Positions 47,044 to 55,419 of a DNA stretch of 64,000 bases are shown piece by piece. The stretch covers positions 1,116,001-1,180,000 of the forward strand of contig NZ_JAHUZE010000002.1 of the NCBI RefSeq assembly GCF_019218265.1, written 5' to 3'. Below the pieces are notes generated by a model. The model searched no databases. It was not told the origin of the DNA and saw nothing but the letters and a program-made list of their open reading frames with translations. The DNA is from Maritimibacter dapengensis (lineage in GTDB: Bacteria > Pseudomonadota > Alphaproteobacteria > Rhodobacterales > Rhodobacteraceae). The stretch's first letter is position 1; each line of letters starts with the position of its first letter. The position numbers and the translations under genes were made by a program.

Positions 47044-49068
47044 ATGAGTGAACAGGACCCTTTGGTAATTTTCACGCCTTCGGGCAAACGCGGTCGCGTG
47101 GCACCGGGCACGAAGGTGCTGGACGCAGCCCGTGCGCTCGGGGTCGATCTGGATTCCGTCTGCGGGATGCGAGGGATCTGTTCCAAGTGTCAGGTCGCGC
47201 CGGGTGTCGGCGAATTCTCGAAACACGGCGTGACCGTTTCCCCCGACGCCCTGTCGCCCATCAACGCGGTCGAGGAACGATATGACCGGGTGCGCGGGCT
47301 GAAGCCGGGGCGTCGGCTGGGATGCCAGGCGCAGGTGCTGTCGGACGTGGTCATCGACGTGCCCCCCGAAAGCCAGGTACACAAGCAGGTGGTGCGAAAA
47401 CGCGCCGAGGTCCGCGACATCGTGCTTTCTCCAACGGTGTCGCTTTCCTATGTCGAGGTTGCCGAGCCGGACATGCATCACCCATCGAGCGATGCGGAGC
47501 GGCTCCTGGATGCGCTCAAGGCGCAGACCGGGCACGACGATCTCGACTTCGACCGCGCTCTTCTCCCGTCGTTGCAGAAGACCCTGCGGGCCGGGAAATG
47601 GTTGGTCACCGCCGCGATCCACGATGACGGCGCCCCGGTCGTGGTGGCGCTCTGGCCGGGGTTTTACGAAGGCAAGCTGCATGGGCTTGCCGTGGATCTG
47701 GGGTCGACCACCATCGCAGGCCATCTCGTACAGCTAGACACCGGCGAGGTGCTCGCCTCCTCCGGCCTGATGAACCCGCAGATCCGCTTTGGCGAAGACC
47801 TGATGAGCCGGGTCTCCTACGCCATGCTGAACGAGGGCGGCGCGACCGAGATGACAGCGGTCGTGCGCGAGGGCATCGGGCGGTTGGTCGACGAGTTGAT
47901 CGAAGAGGCGGGAATAGAGCGCGGCAGCCTGCTGGATGCGACCTTCGTGATGAACCCGGTGATGCACCACCTCTTTCTTGGCCTTGATCCATACGAACTG
48001 GGCCAGGCCCCTTTCGCGCTGGCCGTCGGGTCGGCGCAATCCTGCAAGGCCAATGATCTCGGGCTGGATATCGCCCCTGGCACCCGCGCGTATGTCCTGC
48101 CGCTGATTGCGGGCCATGTCGGTGCAGATGCCGCTGCGGTCGCCCTGTCCGAAGCGCCACACCGCTCCGACGACCTCGCACTCGTCGTGGACGTCGGCAC
48201 CAATGCCGAGATCATGCTTGGCGACAAAACCGGCGTCCTCGCCTGCTCCTCGCCCACCGGCCCCGCCTTCGAAGGTGCGCAGATCAGTGCCGGCCAGCGT
48301 GCCGCCCCCGGCGCAATCGAGCGTGTCCAGATCGACCCCACGACGAAAGAGCCGCGCTTCCGTGTGATCGGCGTGGACCTGTGGTCCGACGAAACCGGCT
48401 TCGAAACCGCCGTCGCCGCGACCGGCATCACCGGCATTTGCGGTTCGGGCATCATCGAGGCGGTGGCCGAGATGCGCATGGCGGGCATTGTGGACCCGAC
48501 CGGCCTCATCGGCTCGGCAGACCAAACCGGGACGCCGCGCTGCATTCTCGATGGGCGCACTCATTCCTACGTTCTTTGGGAAAATGGAGACCGGCAGATC
48601 ACCGTCACCAACGGCGACATCCGCGCGATCCAGATGGCCAAGGCCGCGCTCTATGCCGGCGCGCGGCTCCTGATGGACAAACGCGGTGTGGACAGCGTCA
48701 ACCGCGTGGTGCTCGCAGGCGCTTTCGGGGCGCATATCTCGCCCAAGCACGCCATGGTGCTGGGCATGATCCCCGACTGCCCGCTGGAAAAGGTCACGAG
48801 CGCAGGCAATGCCGCTGGGACCGGCGCGCGCATCGCGCTCCTGAACCGCGAGGCACGGCGCGAGATCGAGGGGCTGGTGCGCAAAATCGAAAAGATCGAA
48901 ACCGCCGTGGAACCCCGGTTCCAGGAACATTTCGTTGCCGCCACCGCCATGCCGAACGCCGCCGACCCCTTTCCGCTCCTGCGCGGCGTGGTGACCCTGC
49001 CGGAGGTCGACTTCAACACCGGGGGCGACGGCGCTGGTGGCGGCCGCCGCAGACGCCGGCGCGGTTAG
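47044..49068 (+). CDS. ASKHA-domain (DUF4445) corrinoid-reactivation protein, RamA-like
   Basis: 674 residues. N-terminal 2Fe-2S ferredoxin-like domain (residues 5-95: DSVCGMRGICSKCQV plus RLGCQAQV). A middle linker follows, then a DUF4445/ASKHA ATPase domain with LHGLAVDLGSTTIAGHLVQL, ALVVDVGTNAEIMLG and GSGIIEAVAEMRMAGIVDP. It ends in a Gly/Arg tail. RamA-type proteins use ATP and a low-potential cluster to reduce Co(II) corrinoid back to Co(I). In Phaeobacter a member has been linked genetically to reactivation of a split methionine synthase, which is the best functional guess here. No corrinoid methyltransferase adjoins it. The four-Cys arrangement should be checked, as the motif is not a textbook ferredoxin. 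Confidence 0.85.
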   Translation: MSEQDPLVIFTPSGKRGRVAPGTKVLDAARALGVDLDSVCGMRGICSKCQVAPGVGEFSKHGVTVSPDALSPINAVEERYDRVRGLKPGRRLGCQAQVLSDVVIDVPPESQVHKQVVRKRAEVRDIVLSPTVSLSYVEVAEPDMHHPSSDAERLLDALKAQTGHDDLDFDRALLPSLQKTLRAGKWLVTAAIHDDGAPVVVALWPGFYEGKLHGLAVDLGSTTIAGHLVQLDTGEVLASSGLMNPQIRFGEDLMSRVSYAMLNEGGATEMTAVVREGIGRLVDELIEEAGIERGSLLDATFVMNPVMHHLFLGLDPYELGQAPFALAVGSAQSCKANDLGLDIAPGTRAYVLPLIAGHVGADAAAVALSEAPHRSDDLALVVDVGTNAEIMLGDKTGVLACSSPTGPAFEGAQISAGQRAAPGAIERVQIDPTTKEPRFRVIGVDLWSDETGFETAVAATGITGICGSGIIEAVAEMRMAGIVDPTGLIGSADQTGTPRCILDGRTHSYVLWENGDRQITVTNGDIRAIQMAKAALYAGARLLMDKRGVDSVNRVVLAGAFGAHISPKHAMVLGMIPDCPLEKVTSAGNAAGTGARIALLNREARREIEGLVRKIEKIETAVEPRFQEHFVAATAMPNAADPFPLLRGVVTLPEVDFNTGGDGAGGGRRRRRRG

Positions 49069-49108
49069 GCTTGACGAAGCCCCCGGCGCTTCGTATCTCA
49101 GCGATCAC

Positions 49109-49182
49109 GCGGGTGTAGCTCAATGGTAGAGCAGCAGCTTCCCAAGCTGACGACGAGGGTTCGATTCCCTTCACCCGCTCCA
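49109..49182 (+). tRNA. tRNA-Gly (anticodon CCC)
   Basis: 74 nt with encoded CCA. Acceptor GCGGGTG/CACCCGC. D arm GCTCAATGGTAGAGC. Anticodon loop TTCCCAA, anticodon CCC. T arm AGGG-TTCGATT-CCCT. Its 3' end borders the low-GC accessory stretch with an integrase remnant, so it is the likely integration site. Confidence 0.95.
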
Positions 49183-49971
49183 TATTTTTCCTCATATAAA
49201 TCAGTAAGATATGTGGAATATCCGGGGAATTTTCCACGATTCAAAAGGGGAAGAAAAGGGAACAAAATGGTCAGGTGTGGGAGGTTCCTCCCACAGTGAG
49301 TCCCCACACAACACGCATACGTTCTCGTTTTCCTCTTTCCCACAGTCCCAAGTTGAAGAGCAAAACAAGACACTCAAGCAGCATGGTGTATATGACTTTG
49401 TTTTTTCTACTTGTGCAAAACGCAGGCCGTTTTGTACTCAACCCTTGCGCGAAAATTGCCATCCAAAAATGAGGGTTAAGTCGGGTTAGTGCGCCGTCTC
49501 GCTACCTATAGGGCCGTTACTCCGAGAACGCGTATTTGGCCAAACTGTAGAACAAATGATCAGCCGCATTTGTACTGCTTCCCAGATCATGCGATCTCCA
49601 TTCTTTGGCATTCGCCGCAAATTTCGAGATGTCGACGATTTCCAATGTGTTTTCCACGAACTTCAAGGATCATAGCGAACCTAGTGGGACTTCGTTCTGC
49701 GTCAGGACCGTGGCAGGAATTGATTTTTCTTGTGCCTCGTATTCGCCTGCCATTGTCCCGGTGAAGACTGTTCCCGTAACGCAATTTTCAAAAACACCGT
49801 CGAACCGAAAACTGTGCTCAAGAAGTCGTTGAACGCGCGGTTCCGACGACACACGAATTGAAGGTTTCCAGGGTCCACTTGATGACCAATAAGAACCGGA
49901 ATCCCTTCGGCGCTCTCCTCAAAAGGTGGGTGAAACCTTAAAAATCTTCCATGACTGAAAAAAATTGAGAT
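49183..49971. other. Gene-poor, lower-GC stretch after tRNA-Gly
   Basis: I find no convincing gene in these 789 bp. All open frames are short and without recognisable domains. The base composition is visibly poorer in GC than the flanking core. A 20-bp inverted repeat TGTGGGAGG-TT-CCTCCCACA lies at 49276-49295, and TCCCACAGT occurs at about 49290 and again near 49339; these could be arm-type integrase sites. A minus-strand frame (49852-49670) might be a degraded protein end. The stretch reads like decayed island DNA. Confidence 0.5.
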
Positions 49972-50179
49972 ATGAATACTAGTATTGTATCGATATTGGA
50001 AACAATTGGTTCCCTCAGTACCCCTCCCCGGTTGCGCCCCCCAAAGCGCGCCGGGGCCCCTTTTCTGAGGATACTAGGAAAGACCTTTCTGGCGTGTGGA
50101 AAGACAACTCAATATTTGCCCAGATTTACGGTTCCGTATCCGGCCCAAATTGGCCCCTCGAAACTTTTTTGCGATGACA

Positions 50180-50500
50180 CGGTCACAGATGGCAATGCGG
50201 TCATGGTCGGTTTCAAGTACCTGTGGCCTGGCCGGTTCCATGAGCGCCTGAACATCTCAAAACGCCAACACGCGCGTATCGTTCGGGACCGGGTGACGTC
50301 GATTGGTCTAGGAGCGAGCGCTAACAGAACCCATTCAATCCGCAGAACAAAAGTCACTCAGATCAACAAGAAGACCGGAGACCTTCGAGCCGTCCAGCTC
50401 CTCCTAGACCACACCAAAAAAAGCGCGGTACGATACATTGTGGTGGAGCTTGAGGGTGCCTTGGCGATTGCCGAGGCCATAGAAATCTACCTACAGGGGG
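50180..50500 (+). pseudogene. Tyrosine recombinase (integrase) C-terminal remnant
   Basis: An open frame (49972-50604, 210 codons) carries integrase similarity only in its middle. There HERLNISKRQHARIVRDRVTSIGL and THSIRRTKVTQINKKTGDLR give the catalytic H-x-x-R box. LLLDHTKKSAVRYIVVELEGAL is the H...Y active-site region, with substitutions and an apparent one-residue loss relative to the usual GHT..xSTVRYLGVE. The N-terminal DNA-binding domain and first catalytic Arg are absent or unrecognisable, and the frame runs on into non-homologous sequence. It lies about 1 kb from tRNA-Gly. Probably inactive; a short divergent relative cannot be excluded. Confidence 0.7.
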
Positions 50501-50688
50501 CCGCTTTCAAGGGCGGCCCGCACCGCATTCTCGGCACCACGCTCGGATGCTGCGGTTTCGGCCCGCCAACCAGCCATTCGCTGCGGCGCCATTTGGGGAG
50601 ATGATCGACGTAGTGTTTCGCGCAACAAGCCTGTCATACAAAGCCGGTTTCGATTCCGGCCTTGCACGCATAGGGGTCGACTTGCAGC

Positions 50689-51609
50689 TCACGTAAACAG
50701 AACCGGTTCCTTGCGCCGCGTATCAACCTTCAGCGTAAACACGTCCGGGCAGGCATAATGTCCGGCCACGTCAAACAGCCGGCGGCGTTCCGCGACCGAC
50801 GAAAGATCGACCTCGGCTTCGATCAATCCTTGTGTCTTCTGCGCAGGTCCCGCCAACACCCGACCGCCCGGCGCAATGATCGACGCATTGCCGGGGCTGA
50901 CCCATTCGCCCCACTCGATCATGTCTTCGCGCCCGGGCAGATCGGCAGGCAAGTTATCGAAGCGGACGCACCCGTTTACGCCTACGACGATGCAGCCCCC
51001 TTCCATACCGATATGCTGCATCGTGACGTGCCAGACCTCTTCGTTATAAGCCGTTGGCGCGCAAAGGATCTCCATATTCTGTGCATAGAGCGCCATTCGC
51101 GCCATCGGCATGTAATTCTCCCAACACAGCAACACACCGATGCGTCCAACCGCGCTGTCCACCACCCGAAGGGAGGAGCCGTCGCCGAACCCCCAAACGG
51201 TCCGCTCTGCGTTGGTCGGCATGAGCTTTCGGTGGATATTCAGGATCGTGCCGTCGGCGTCGATGACGACCCCTGTGTTGTAGAGCGTCCCTCCCGACTT
51301 CTCCTGTATTCCAAGCACAACCACGATATGGTTTTCGCGGGCCGCCTCCTGGATCGGGGCGAGAACATTTGTGGTCAGATCGGAGGCGTTGTCCCACAGC
51401 CGTTTGTAGATCGCCGCGTAATCGCCGTCCTCGTCATGGGTCGGTGTCAATGCCCAAACGAAATCGACATAACCGGGAAACCAAGCTTCGGGAAACACGA
51501 CAAGTTTGCTTCCTCCTGCCGCGGCGCGTCCGATGATCTCCACTCCTCGCTCGATGGAACCCGACAGATCGTAATAGACCGGTGGCTCATGCACAGCTGT
51601 CACTTTCAT
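50689..51609 (-). CDS. Nitrilase / carbon-nitrogen hydrolase
   Basis: 306 residues. The Glu-Lys-Cys triad is present in order: LVVFPEAWFPGYVDF (Glu), NIHRKLMPTNAERTVWGFGDGS (Lys) and IGVLLCWENYMPMARMALYAQ (Cys), followed by the conserved CAPTAY. These motifs fit true nitrilases (branch 1: nitrile to acid plus ammonia) better than amidases. The substrate is not known. Isolated gene, transcribed towards the integrase remnant. Confidence 0.9.
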   Translation of the reverse strand: MKVTAVHEPPVYYDLSGSIERGVEIIGRAAAGGSKLVVFPEAWFPGYVDFVWALTPTHDEDGDYAAIYKRLWDNASDLTTNVLAPIQEAARENHIVVVLGIQEKSGGTLYNTGVVIDADGTILNIHRKLMPTNAERTVWGFGDGSSLRVVDSAVGRIGVLLCWENYMPMARMALYAQNMEILCAPTAYNEEVWHVTMQHIGMEGGCIVVGVNGCVRFDNLPADLPGREDMIEWGEWVSPGNASIIAPGGRVLAGPAQKTQGLIEAEVDLSSVAERRRLFDVAGHYACPDVFTLKVDTRRKEPVLFT

Positions 51610-51903
51610 CGAAATCTCCCGTCTGAACGCTCTGCACTCAATCTAGCGTCCATCCTGCGACGAAAGATACCTCCCCGTTAGTGGGCGTGAGGCCGGAACA
51701 AGCATGAAGCGGACCTCGCATGCATTGCGGTGTTCGTAACGCCAAGGACCTGAAATCTTGCAGTGGAATCGGCCCATGCCAGAACATTGCAATTATCGGC
51801 TTCGCTGCAGCGCAGCTTCCCCAATCCGGTCCTTCACTACATCGCGCGAAAATGTCGGATACGTGAAAGTTGGCCCCCGTCGTTGCATTTTCGTACAGAC
51901 TTT
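51610..51903. other. Intergenic stretch between nitrilase and Cache-HAMP genes
   Basis: 294 bp with no convincing gene in any frame; one 83-codon plus-strand frame (51758-52009) overlaps the sensor gene's 3' end and has no domain. In particular, no GGDEF, EAL or kinase output module follows the sensor gene here. Confidence 0.5.
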
Positions 51904-53010
51904 TTATCTGCTACTTGTTTTTGGGGTGTCTTGCACGCGAACCTGCAGCCGGGCCAGTGCATTGGATAATTGCTCAGCTTCAAAACTGCGCGTTGCTTCT
52001 GACGGGTAGATCTCTTCACCATCTGCTATCTGCGCAGCTTCAAGGGCTAGATCGGCAAGCGGTTTGAGGTAGCGCAGAGCAAAGACAAGAGCGAGCACGC
52101 CGATGGCGGCGAACAGGAAGAAAGCCGTCCAGATCATGGACGTCCACACGTTCCCGATTGTGCCAATGCTTGCCGCAATCGGCACTTGCACAACAAGGGA
52201 CCAGCCGAAGTCGGGCATGTCGCCTTCGATAAGCTCGGGGAGAACGCCGGAAACACTGCCTCTGTTACCGTCCTTCATCACGATGCTCTCGAAGTTCGTG
52301 CCAAGTTCGGCGCGGGACAGGATCAAGGGCGACAGGTGTGTGTCCAGATCACCTTCGCGCAGGAACAAGGGGGCTGCGCTGTTGTCAAGAACGGTGACGT
52401 CCACGTCGAGCCGTTCGGCGGAGCTCTGGATGAAGTCCTCCAACCACGAACCTTGCAGCTTGTATACGGCGAGCCCTTTTACTCGGCCCAGCCGGTCACG
52501 GACCGGGCGCGAGATGAAAATCGAGGCTTCGCCCGTGGCGCTGCGTGCTGCGACGGTTTGAACAGTGTCGCGGCGAAGGCCTTGATTAAACCACGCCATT
52601 GTGGAGACGTTGGTGCCTTCGTTCACTCCCAATCCACCTGCCAGAACCGTTCCGTCAAGATCGACTACGGCCGCCCATGTTACGCCGTCGGACGCCATCA
52701 TGGCGGCGTCTGTCAGAACGCGCATGCCGTCGTAATCCTCGGTGTTCACATAAGTGCTAAACCCAACCAGACTGTCCCATTCCCGTGCGACAAGGCTCGA
52801 CACGGCAAGTTGGATCGAGCGTGCTGCGTGGTGAGTGACCTGACCTTGCGAGCGGATCGAAAGGTCCTCGAGCTTCTTCTGGAATGGAAATAGAAAAACG
52901 AAGATAGCCAGCAGGAATGCCACTGTTGCTGTAAGGAACAATGTGCTGATAATGCGCGGCTGATGTTGTGCCTTCTTCGTCAAGGACATTGCATGACCCC
53001 GTGGCTGCAT
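51904..53010 (-). CDS. Membrane sensor with periplasmic Cache-type domain and HAMP, no output domain
   Basis: 368 residues. TM1 about residues 19-42, a periplasmic region of about 240 residues with VTWAAVVDLDGTVLAGGLG and SIFISRPVRDRLGRVKGLAVYKL (dCache-like), TM2 about 290-315, then a HAMP-like segment ending EAEQLSNALARLQVRVQD. The protein stops there. Sensors of this form usually continue into a GGDEF, kinase or chemoreceptor module. It is divergent from the glucan operon, with about 130 bp between starts, so it may influence it. MSLTKK at 52989 is an alternative start. Confidence 0.7.
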   Translation of the reverse strand: MQPRGHAMSLTKKAQHQPRIISTLFLTATVAFLLAIFVFLFPFQKKLEDLSIRSQGQVTHHAARSIQLAVSSLVAREWDSLVGFSTYVNTEDYDGMRVLTDAAMMASDGVTWAAVVDLDGTVLAGGLGVNEGTNVSTMAWFNQGLRRDTVQTVAARSATGEASIFISRPVRDRLGRVKGLAVYKLQGSWLEDFIQSSAERLDVDVTVLDNSAAPLFLREGDLDTHLSPLILSRAELGTNFESIVMKDGNRGSVSGVLPELIEGDMPDFGWSLVVQVPIAASIGTIGNVWTSMIWTAFFLFAAIGVLALVFALRYLKPLADLALEAAQIADGEEIYPSEATRSFEAEQLSNALARLQVRVQDTPKTSSR

Positions 53011-53140
53011 TAATCCTTATCTGATAAATAGGTTTGGCGAAATTGAGGCAAGACTAGGTTTCCCAAGTGGCAAGGAGGCTTTCCTGAAGAATAGTCTCTT
53101 CAATCGAAATCTCGGCAGACAGACAGGAGATAAGTATCCG

Positions 53141-54169
53141 ATGAACCGGCGAACCCTTATGTCTTTGGCTTTGGGGGCTGCATTGCCTGCCGCGGTCCCG
53201 ACACTGGTGAGGTCAGGCACCTTGACTGCCTGGGAACACTGGAAATCGGACTTTTTGGAGGAGAGCGGTCGTGTGATTGATGAAATGCAGGGCGGCGTGA
53301 GCCACTCGGAAGGGCAAGGATACGGCCTTTTGCTGGCACAGGCTTTTGGGGACCGCGCAGCTTTCGATGCAATCGAGGCATGGACGACCGAGCAACTTCT
53401 GATCCGTAAAGACGCGCTTATGGCGTGGCGATGGAGCCCTTCAGACGTGGCACAAAGAGAAACTGGTGCAAGGGACTGGCACACAGCGACGGATGGGGAC
53501 CTTTTTAGGGCGTGGGCCCTTCTTAGAGCCGAGGTCTTTTCAGGTTGGGGCGATTACGGTGACACCGTCCGAGACATTGCAAATGCTTTGGTCGAGCTTT
53601 GTCTATTGCCGGACCCACGAGCACCGGAGGAGCCGGTTCTGAGTCCGAGCGCTGATGCGCCGGTTTTCGCTGAGGGAGTCTTGTTCAATCCTTCCTACGT
53701 CATGTCGCGCGCGCTGCGAGAGGTGGGCGCGTTTGCGGGCGCCGAGGAACTGGTACGCGCGGCCGATCACGGCGAAATCATCCTCTCCGAACTCGCAAGT
53801 GTCGGTCTCGTCCCCGACTGGGTCCTCGTCACGCCGGACGGTTTCCTCCCCGCAACTGGGTACAGCAATCGGCATGGATATGATGCGATCCGGGCAGCGC
53901 TTTATCTTTTTTGGTCGGGCCGAGGTGATCATCCGGCGGTCTCACAAAAAGTCGCTCTATGGCCCGCAGGACGAGACCTGCCGGTCGTATCCACTGTCGA
54001 TGGTCAGATTTTGGAGCGCAGCACATTCGCTGGCTACAGAGCCGTATCGGAGCTGATCCGATGCGGGCGCCTTGCCCCGGGACAAGACACGCAAGAGCCT
54101 TACTATCCAGCGACTTTGGGGCTTCTGGCTTATGTCGCTAGGCGGGAAAGCGGGCTCTGTGATGGATAG
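53141..54169 (+). CDS. Glycoside hydrolase family 8 (endo-beta-glucanase, BcsZ-like)
   Basis: 342 residues with a signal peptide (MNRRTLMSLALGAALPAAVP; the RR makes Tat possible). The general acid lies in VSHSEGQGYGLLLAQAFG. The second conserved acidic motif is TATDGDLFRAWALLRAEV, as in the TDGDLD..Y.LL of GH8. Length fits GH8 cellulases such as BcsZ. It would trim the nascent or exported glucan in the periplasm. AGGAGA precedes the ATG. First gene of the operon with the fusion protein, synthase and outer-membrane-like protein. Confidence 0.88.
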   Translation: MNRRTLMSLALGAALPAAVPTLVRSGTLTAWEHWKSDFLEESGRVIDEMQGGVSHSEGQGYGLLLAQAFGDRAAFDAIEAWTTEQLLIRKDALMAWRWSPSDVAQRETGARDWHTATDGDLFRAWALLRAEVFSGWGDYGDTVRDIANALVELCLLPDPRAPEEPVLSPSADAPVFAEGVLFNPSYVMSRALREVGAFAGAEELVRAADHGEIILSELASVGLVPDWVLVTPDGFLPATGYSNRHGYDAIRAALYLFWSGRGDHPAVSQKVALWPAGRDLPVVSTVDGQILERSTFAGYRAVSELIRCGRLAPGQDTQEPYYPATLGLLAYVARRESGLCDG

Positions 54170-54263
54170 GACGTTCCTTACTTTCGACAATATTGGTTCG
54201 TATGATGATTAATAAAACCAAAGGCTTCGGCATCCGGCTGGACTAAACCAGAAGAGGTTCATC

Positions 54264-55409
54264 TTGCGGTACTTTCGGCTAGTATTCGGGCTTATCGTTA
54301 TTGTCGGAGCACTCTACATACTTGTGGCCGAGCATGTGACGGGGGCGAGTTCCAATGCTTTCGTAAACGCCCCGATCATCACGGTTCGCTCGCCTGTCGC
54401 GGGTGACGTCGATGTACTATCGCGTATTGTCGGTTCGGGGGTGTCAGCTGACACGGTTGTGTTTACGGTGATCGACAGACGTGCGGACGGGCTGCGGCTG
54501 GACGATCTCGTTCTGGAGCACGAAATCGCGCTGTCCGATGTCGAGCGTCTCGATACTCAAATCGCTGCCGTCGAGGATCACAGGACGCGACTTGAACAGA
54601 AGTACCAAGCGTATGCGAGCTTTCGCGCTAAGGAAATATTTAGAGGTGTTGGGGCGGACGCTGATGCGGGTACTGAAGAATTCTACTCGCCGGAGAGGTT
54701 GCTCGACCTGAACGCACCCCAAACGGATGCGGTTCAAGACCAAACAGTTGGGGCCGAAGGGCAAGAAAAGCCGGAGTCATTGCGGGTACTTCAATTGAAC
54801 GGCGCGAAGGAAGGGATCTTCCTCGACAATTCGGCGGGGGCGACATGGAATTACGCCTATTGGTCCGAGACCGCTCGACATCTATCGGCACGGCTGCAAG
54901 CGGAAATGACAGCGGCGCAGGCAGTGGTCGCGTCTTACGAAGAACGTATCACGCGGGAACGCCAACGGATGAGCCGGCTCACTGGCGACGATGTCGTGGC
55001 GACGGTCAATGGCGTGCTTTGGGAGAAGCTGTCGGGCAATGGACTGAATATTCAGCGCGGTGATCCGGTCGTGCAGATTGCCGATTGTTCGTCGACGGTC
55101 GTTTCCCTGAGTGTTTCGGAGATGGTCTATAATCGTCTAAGCACAGGCGATCCCGCCATTTTTCGACTGGCCGGAGAAGCGCGTGTAATGGAGGGCACAA
55201 TTTCGCGTCTTGCAGGGGCCAGTGCCGAAGCAGTGTATGAGAATATGGCGATCAAACCGAGCGGCGAGCATCTTCAACGCTATGACGTGACCCTGATTGT
55301 GCCTGAGCTTCGCACTTCGGATGGCTCCTCCGGTTGTAATCTGGGCAAGACCGGTCGTGTGTTCTTCGAGGACCGGCCCCTAGATCCGCTGCGCCGATTC
55401 CTGAATTAG
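54264..55409 (+). CDS. HlyD-type membrane fusion protein (BgsB-like)
   Basis: 381 residues starting at a TTG (54264) with AGAGGTT upstream. One N-terminal transmembrane helix (residues 6-25), a split biotinyl-lipoyl-like segment (NAPIITVRSPVAGDVDVLSRIVGSGV ... VVATVNGVLWEKLSGNGLNIQRGDPVVQI) and a central coiled-coil hairpin (about 75-240). It would span the periplasm and help pass the polymer outward. In Sinorhizobium, BgsB, a membrane fusion protein encoded directly before the synthase BgsA, is needed for mixed-linkage glucan; this gene has the same position. The synthase starts 10 bp later. Confidence 0.8.
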   Translation: MRYFRLVFGLIVIVGALYILVAEHVTGASSNAFVNAPIITVRSPVAGDVDVLSRIVGSGVSADTVVFTVIDRRADGLRLDDLVLEHEIALSDVERLDTQIAAVEDHRTRLEQKYQAYASFRAKEIFRGVGADADAGTEEFYSPERLLDLNAPQTDAVQDQTVGAEGQEKPESLRVLQLNGAKEGIFLDNSAGATWNYAYWSETARHLSARLQAEMTAAQAVVASYEERITRERQRMSRLTGDDVVATVNGVLWEKLSGNGLNIQRGDPVVQIADCSSTVVSLSVSEMVYNRLSTGDPAIFRLAGEARVMEGTISRLAGASAEAVYENMAIKPSGEHLQRYDVTLIVPELRTSDGSSGCNLGKTGRVFFEDRPLDPLRRFLN

Positions 55410-55419
55410 GGGCACAAAG

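Noticed and set aside
46534-47724. N-terminal extension of the dGTPase-like frame
   Set aside because: Antisense to the IscA-type and ASKHA genes; family similarity begins at the ATG at 46533.
49975-49986. Perfect palindrome AATACTAGTATT
   Set aside because: Short, AT-rich, in decayed sequence and not before a supported gene; likely chance.
50640-50670. T-arm-like sequence CCGGTTTCGATTCCGG, possible tRNA fragment or attR
   Set aside because: The loop is eight bases, no acceptor or anticodon stem can be folded around it, and it does not match the tRNA-Gly 3' end.
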